DNA of 64,000 nucleotides from Gammaproteobacteria bacterium (lineage in GTDB: Bacteria > Pseudomonadota > Gammaproteobacteria > Pseudomonadales > Azotimanducaceae): contig VXNM01000010.1 in assembly GCA_009840545.1 (NCBI GenBank), forward strand, positions 248,001 through 312,000, in the 5' to 3' direction. Position numbers and translations under genes: made by a program. Each line of letters opens with the position of its first letter. The stretch's first letter is position 1. Below are positions 63,117 to 64,000 of this stretch, piece after piece. The notes below the pieces were generated by a model. That model had not been told where the DNA came from. It was given only the letters and a program-made list of their open reading frames with translations, and made no database searches.

Positions 63117-63548
63117 GTGAAGGACGACCTTATCGACGCGAATACTCCAATAGGAGCTGTCAAGTTTGTCTTGCTTCATCACGATGGATGTGCTCGAGCC
63201 AAATTTCACTTTCGCATTGAATTGGATGGATCACGAACTCAATTGATTCCCACAAACAGCAAAGGTCAGCATCCCAATAGCCTTGGAATCGTAATTTCAG
63301 GTGTATTTGACGAGCTCACTCCGACTCCAGAACAGATGAACGGGCTGAAAGAGTTGCTCGTCGATCTAAAAATGCGTTATCCGGGTTTCGTGCTCGGAGC
63401 CCATCGCCAAGTCAGGGCGGACAGAACAACAACCTGTCCAGGTGCAAAATTTCCGATGGGAGAACTGTCCGCATGGGCGAAGGGAGAACTTCTGACCATT
63501 CGAAATGAACGCATCCAGGTGGACATAGAGTCCCAATATGGTCCATGA
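63117..63548 (+). CDS. N-acetylmuramoyl-L-alanine amidase (PGRP / amidase_2) family protein, no signal peptide
   Basis: The 143-residue protein, starting at GTG with AGGA seven bases upstream, has the amidase_2 zinc site: VLLHHDGCARAKFHFRIELD near residue 18 supplies the first His, GAHRQVRADRTTTCPGAKFP near residue 100 the second His and the Cys, as in T7 lysozyme. The middle HPNSLGIVISGVFDELTPT fits the strand that carries the substrate-binding residues. It should cleave the amide between muramic acid and L-Ala. There is no signal peptide, so it acts in the cytoplasm on recycled muropeptides, is exported otherwise, or has been recruited from phage. It lies 14 bp after the glutaredoxin-DinB gene. 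Confidence 0.8.
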   Translation: MKDDLIDANTPIGAVKFVLLHHDGCARAKFHFRIELDGSRTQLIPTNSKGQHPNSLGIVISGVFDELTPTPEQMNGLKELLVDLKMRYPGFVLGAHRQVRADRTTTCPGAKFPMGELSAWAKGELLTIRNERIQVDIESQYGP

Positions 63549-63723
63549 CGAATCTAGGTTTTAGCTAGATCCCCATTCATCTAAGTCAGCGATGGCGCAG
63601 TACACATGCTTTGGCCAGAAACAGCTTGTGCGTTCATTTCGAGTCGCGTCGGCCACGGACTATTCTTGAAGACGTTAAGGAAGCTCCGTTCGCGTTCGAG
63701 GTATAGAACTTAAACTCCAGGTT

Positions 63724-64000
63724 CTACGGTGGTGGGGCCAAGTGCTTCTTAAAGAAGTCTACGGTTGCTTTATTCACTTTTTCGGAGTGTTCCGGTGTAG
63801 AAAAAGAGTGCCCCGCGCCTTCGATCTCGATGTATTCGTTAGTTACACCTGCTTCTTTCAGGGCGGCCTGCATACGCCGACTGTGTTCGACAGGCACGAC
63901 ATCGTCCTGATCCCCGTGAATCAGGAGAATGGGCGGGTCATCGTCGGTCACAAACTCTATCGGTGAATTGGCTGGCGCTAACTCGGGATCGAAACGCAAT
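63724..64000 (-). CDS. Alpha/beta hydrolase (prolyl-oligopeptidase/dienelactone-hydrolase type), N-terminus off the right edge
   Basis: Ninety-two codons of the C-terminus are in the window. The catalytic Asp strand reads ILLIHGDQDDVVPVEHSRRM, and the catalytic His is in EIEGAGHSFSTPEH, followed by a final helix (ATVDFFKKHLAPPP). The nucleophile Ser lies beyond the edge. The pattern fits peptidase S9-like or acetyl-esterase hydrolases with a C-terminal core. It is convergent with the amidase gene, with 175 bp between stops that hold nothing I recognise. Confidence 0.85.
   Translation of the reverse strand, partial: LRFDPELAPANSPIEFVTDDDPPILLIHGDQDDVVPVEHSRRMQAALKEAGVTNEYIEIEGAGHSFSTPEHSEKVNKATVDFFKKHLAPPP

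Noticed and set aside
63117-64000. Prophage edge suggested by a T7-lysozyme-type amidase
   Set aside because: No integrase, capsid, tail or repeat is near it; neighbours are ordinary metabolic genes.
1-64000. CRISPR array or insertion sequence
   Set aside because: No regularly spaced repeats, transposase genes or flanked terminal inverted repeats were seen; the only large repeats are gene paralogues.

Overview
The window is bacterial chromosome with roughly balanced base composition. It encodes a Gram-negative cell: there is an outer-membrane beta-barrel protein, many Sec signal peptides, a heme A synthase of the COX15/CtaA family and many acyl-CoA enzymes. Alpha-2-macroglobulins, CaiB/BaiF CoA-transferases, a Rieske oxygenase, ankyrin proteins, phytanoyl-CoA dioxygenase and several toxin-antitoxin loci together suggest a marine or host-associated proteobacterium, perhaps gammaproteobacterial. 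This placement is inference; no rRNA or marker gene is present.

Layout. 1-3.5 kb: small metabolic genes (VOC protein, PaaI thioesterase, NADP-dependent reductase, orphan MNT nucleotidyltransferase, phytanoyl-CoA dioxygenase). 3.6-21.8 kb: three tandem, same-strand alpha-2-macroglobulin genes of about 2000 codons each, all with an intact CxEQ thioester motif. 22-26.6 kb: an operon of nucleoside hydrolase, ankyrin protein and secreted nuclease, then an O-methyltransferase, CtaA and a membrane protein. 26.8 kb: a tRNA-Arg-like gene with two altered invariant bases. 26.9-30.8 kb: a secreted multi-domain protein, an orphan DUF433 protein and two NTR/TIMP-like secreted proteins, the second interrupted by an amber codon. 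31-36.5 kb: GST, N-acyl-D-amino-acid deacylase, Rieske oxygenase, VOC protein and CaiB/BaiF transferase. 36.5-38.3 kb: PnuC and an ankyrin protein. 38.5-44 kb: an unrecognised duplicated module of three secreted eight-cysteine proteins and two small membrane proteins. 44-45.7 kb: an AbiE type IV toxin-antitoxin operon with a candidate operator. 46-52.6 kb: hypothetical secreted protein, second deacylase, beta-barrel protein, LarA-like protein, helical membrane-anchored protein and orphan RelB/DinJ antitoxin. 52.8-64 kb: tandem CaiB fusion, methyltransferase, enoyl-CoA isomerase-like protein, HicB/HicA, NDP-forming acyl-CoA synthetase, a ThDP-dependent 2-hydroxyacyl-CoA lyase-like enzyme, a methylmalonyl-CoA-epimerase-like protein, a glutaredoxin-DinB fusion with in-frame UGA at its first redox position, a PGRP-type amidase and the end of an alpha/beta hydrolase.

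Most notable signals: (1) a probable selenoprotein at 62344-63102, where UGA replaces the first Cys of CxxC and a SECIS-like hairpin follows; (2) the triple macroglobulin cluster, followed a few kb later by NTR/TIMP-like proteins, which reads as an antiprotease or surface-defence repertoire; (3) the duplicated secreted/membrane module at 38.5-44 kb, with conserved promoters and signs of gene conversion; (4) the amber codon that exactly replaces a Trp codon in the second NTR-like gene; (5) the odd tRNA-Arg. There is no CRISPR array, insertion sequence, rRNA or prophage that I can see.
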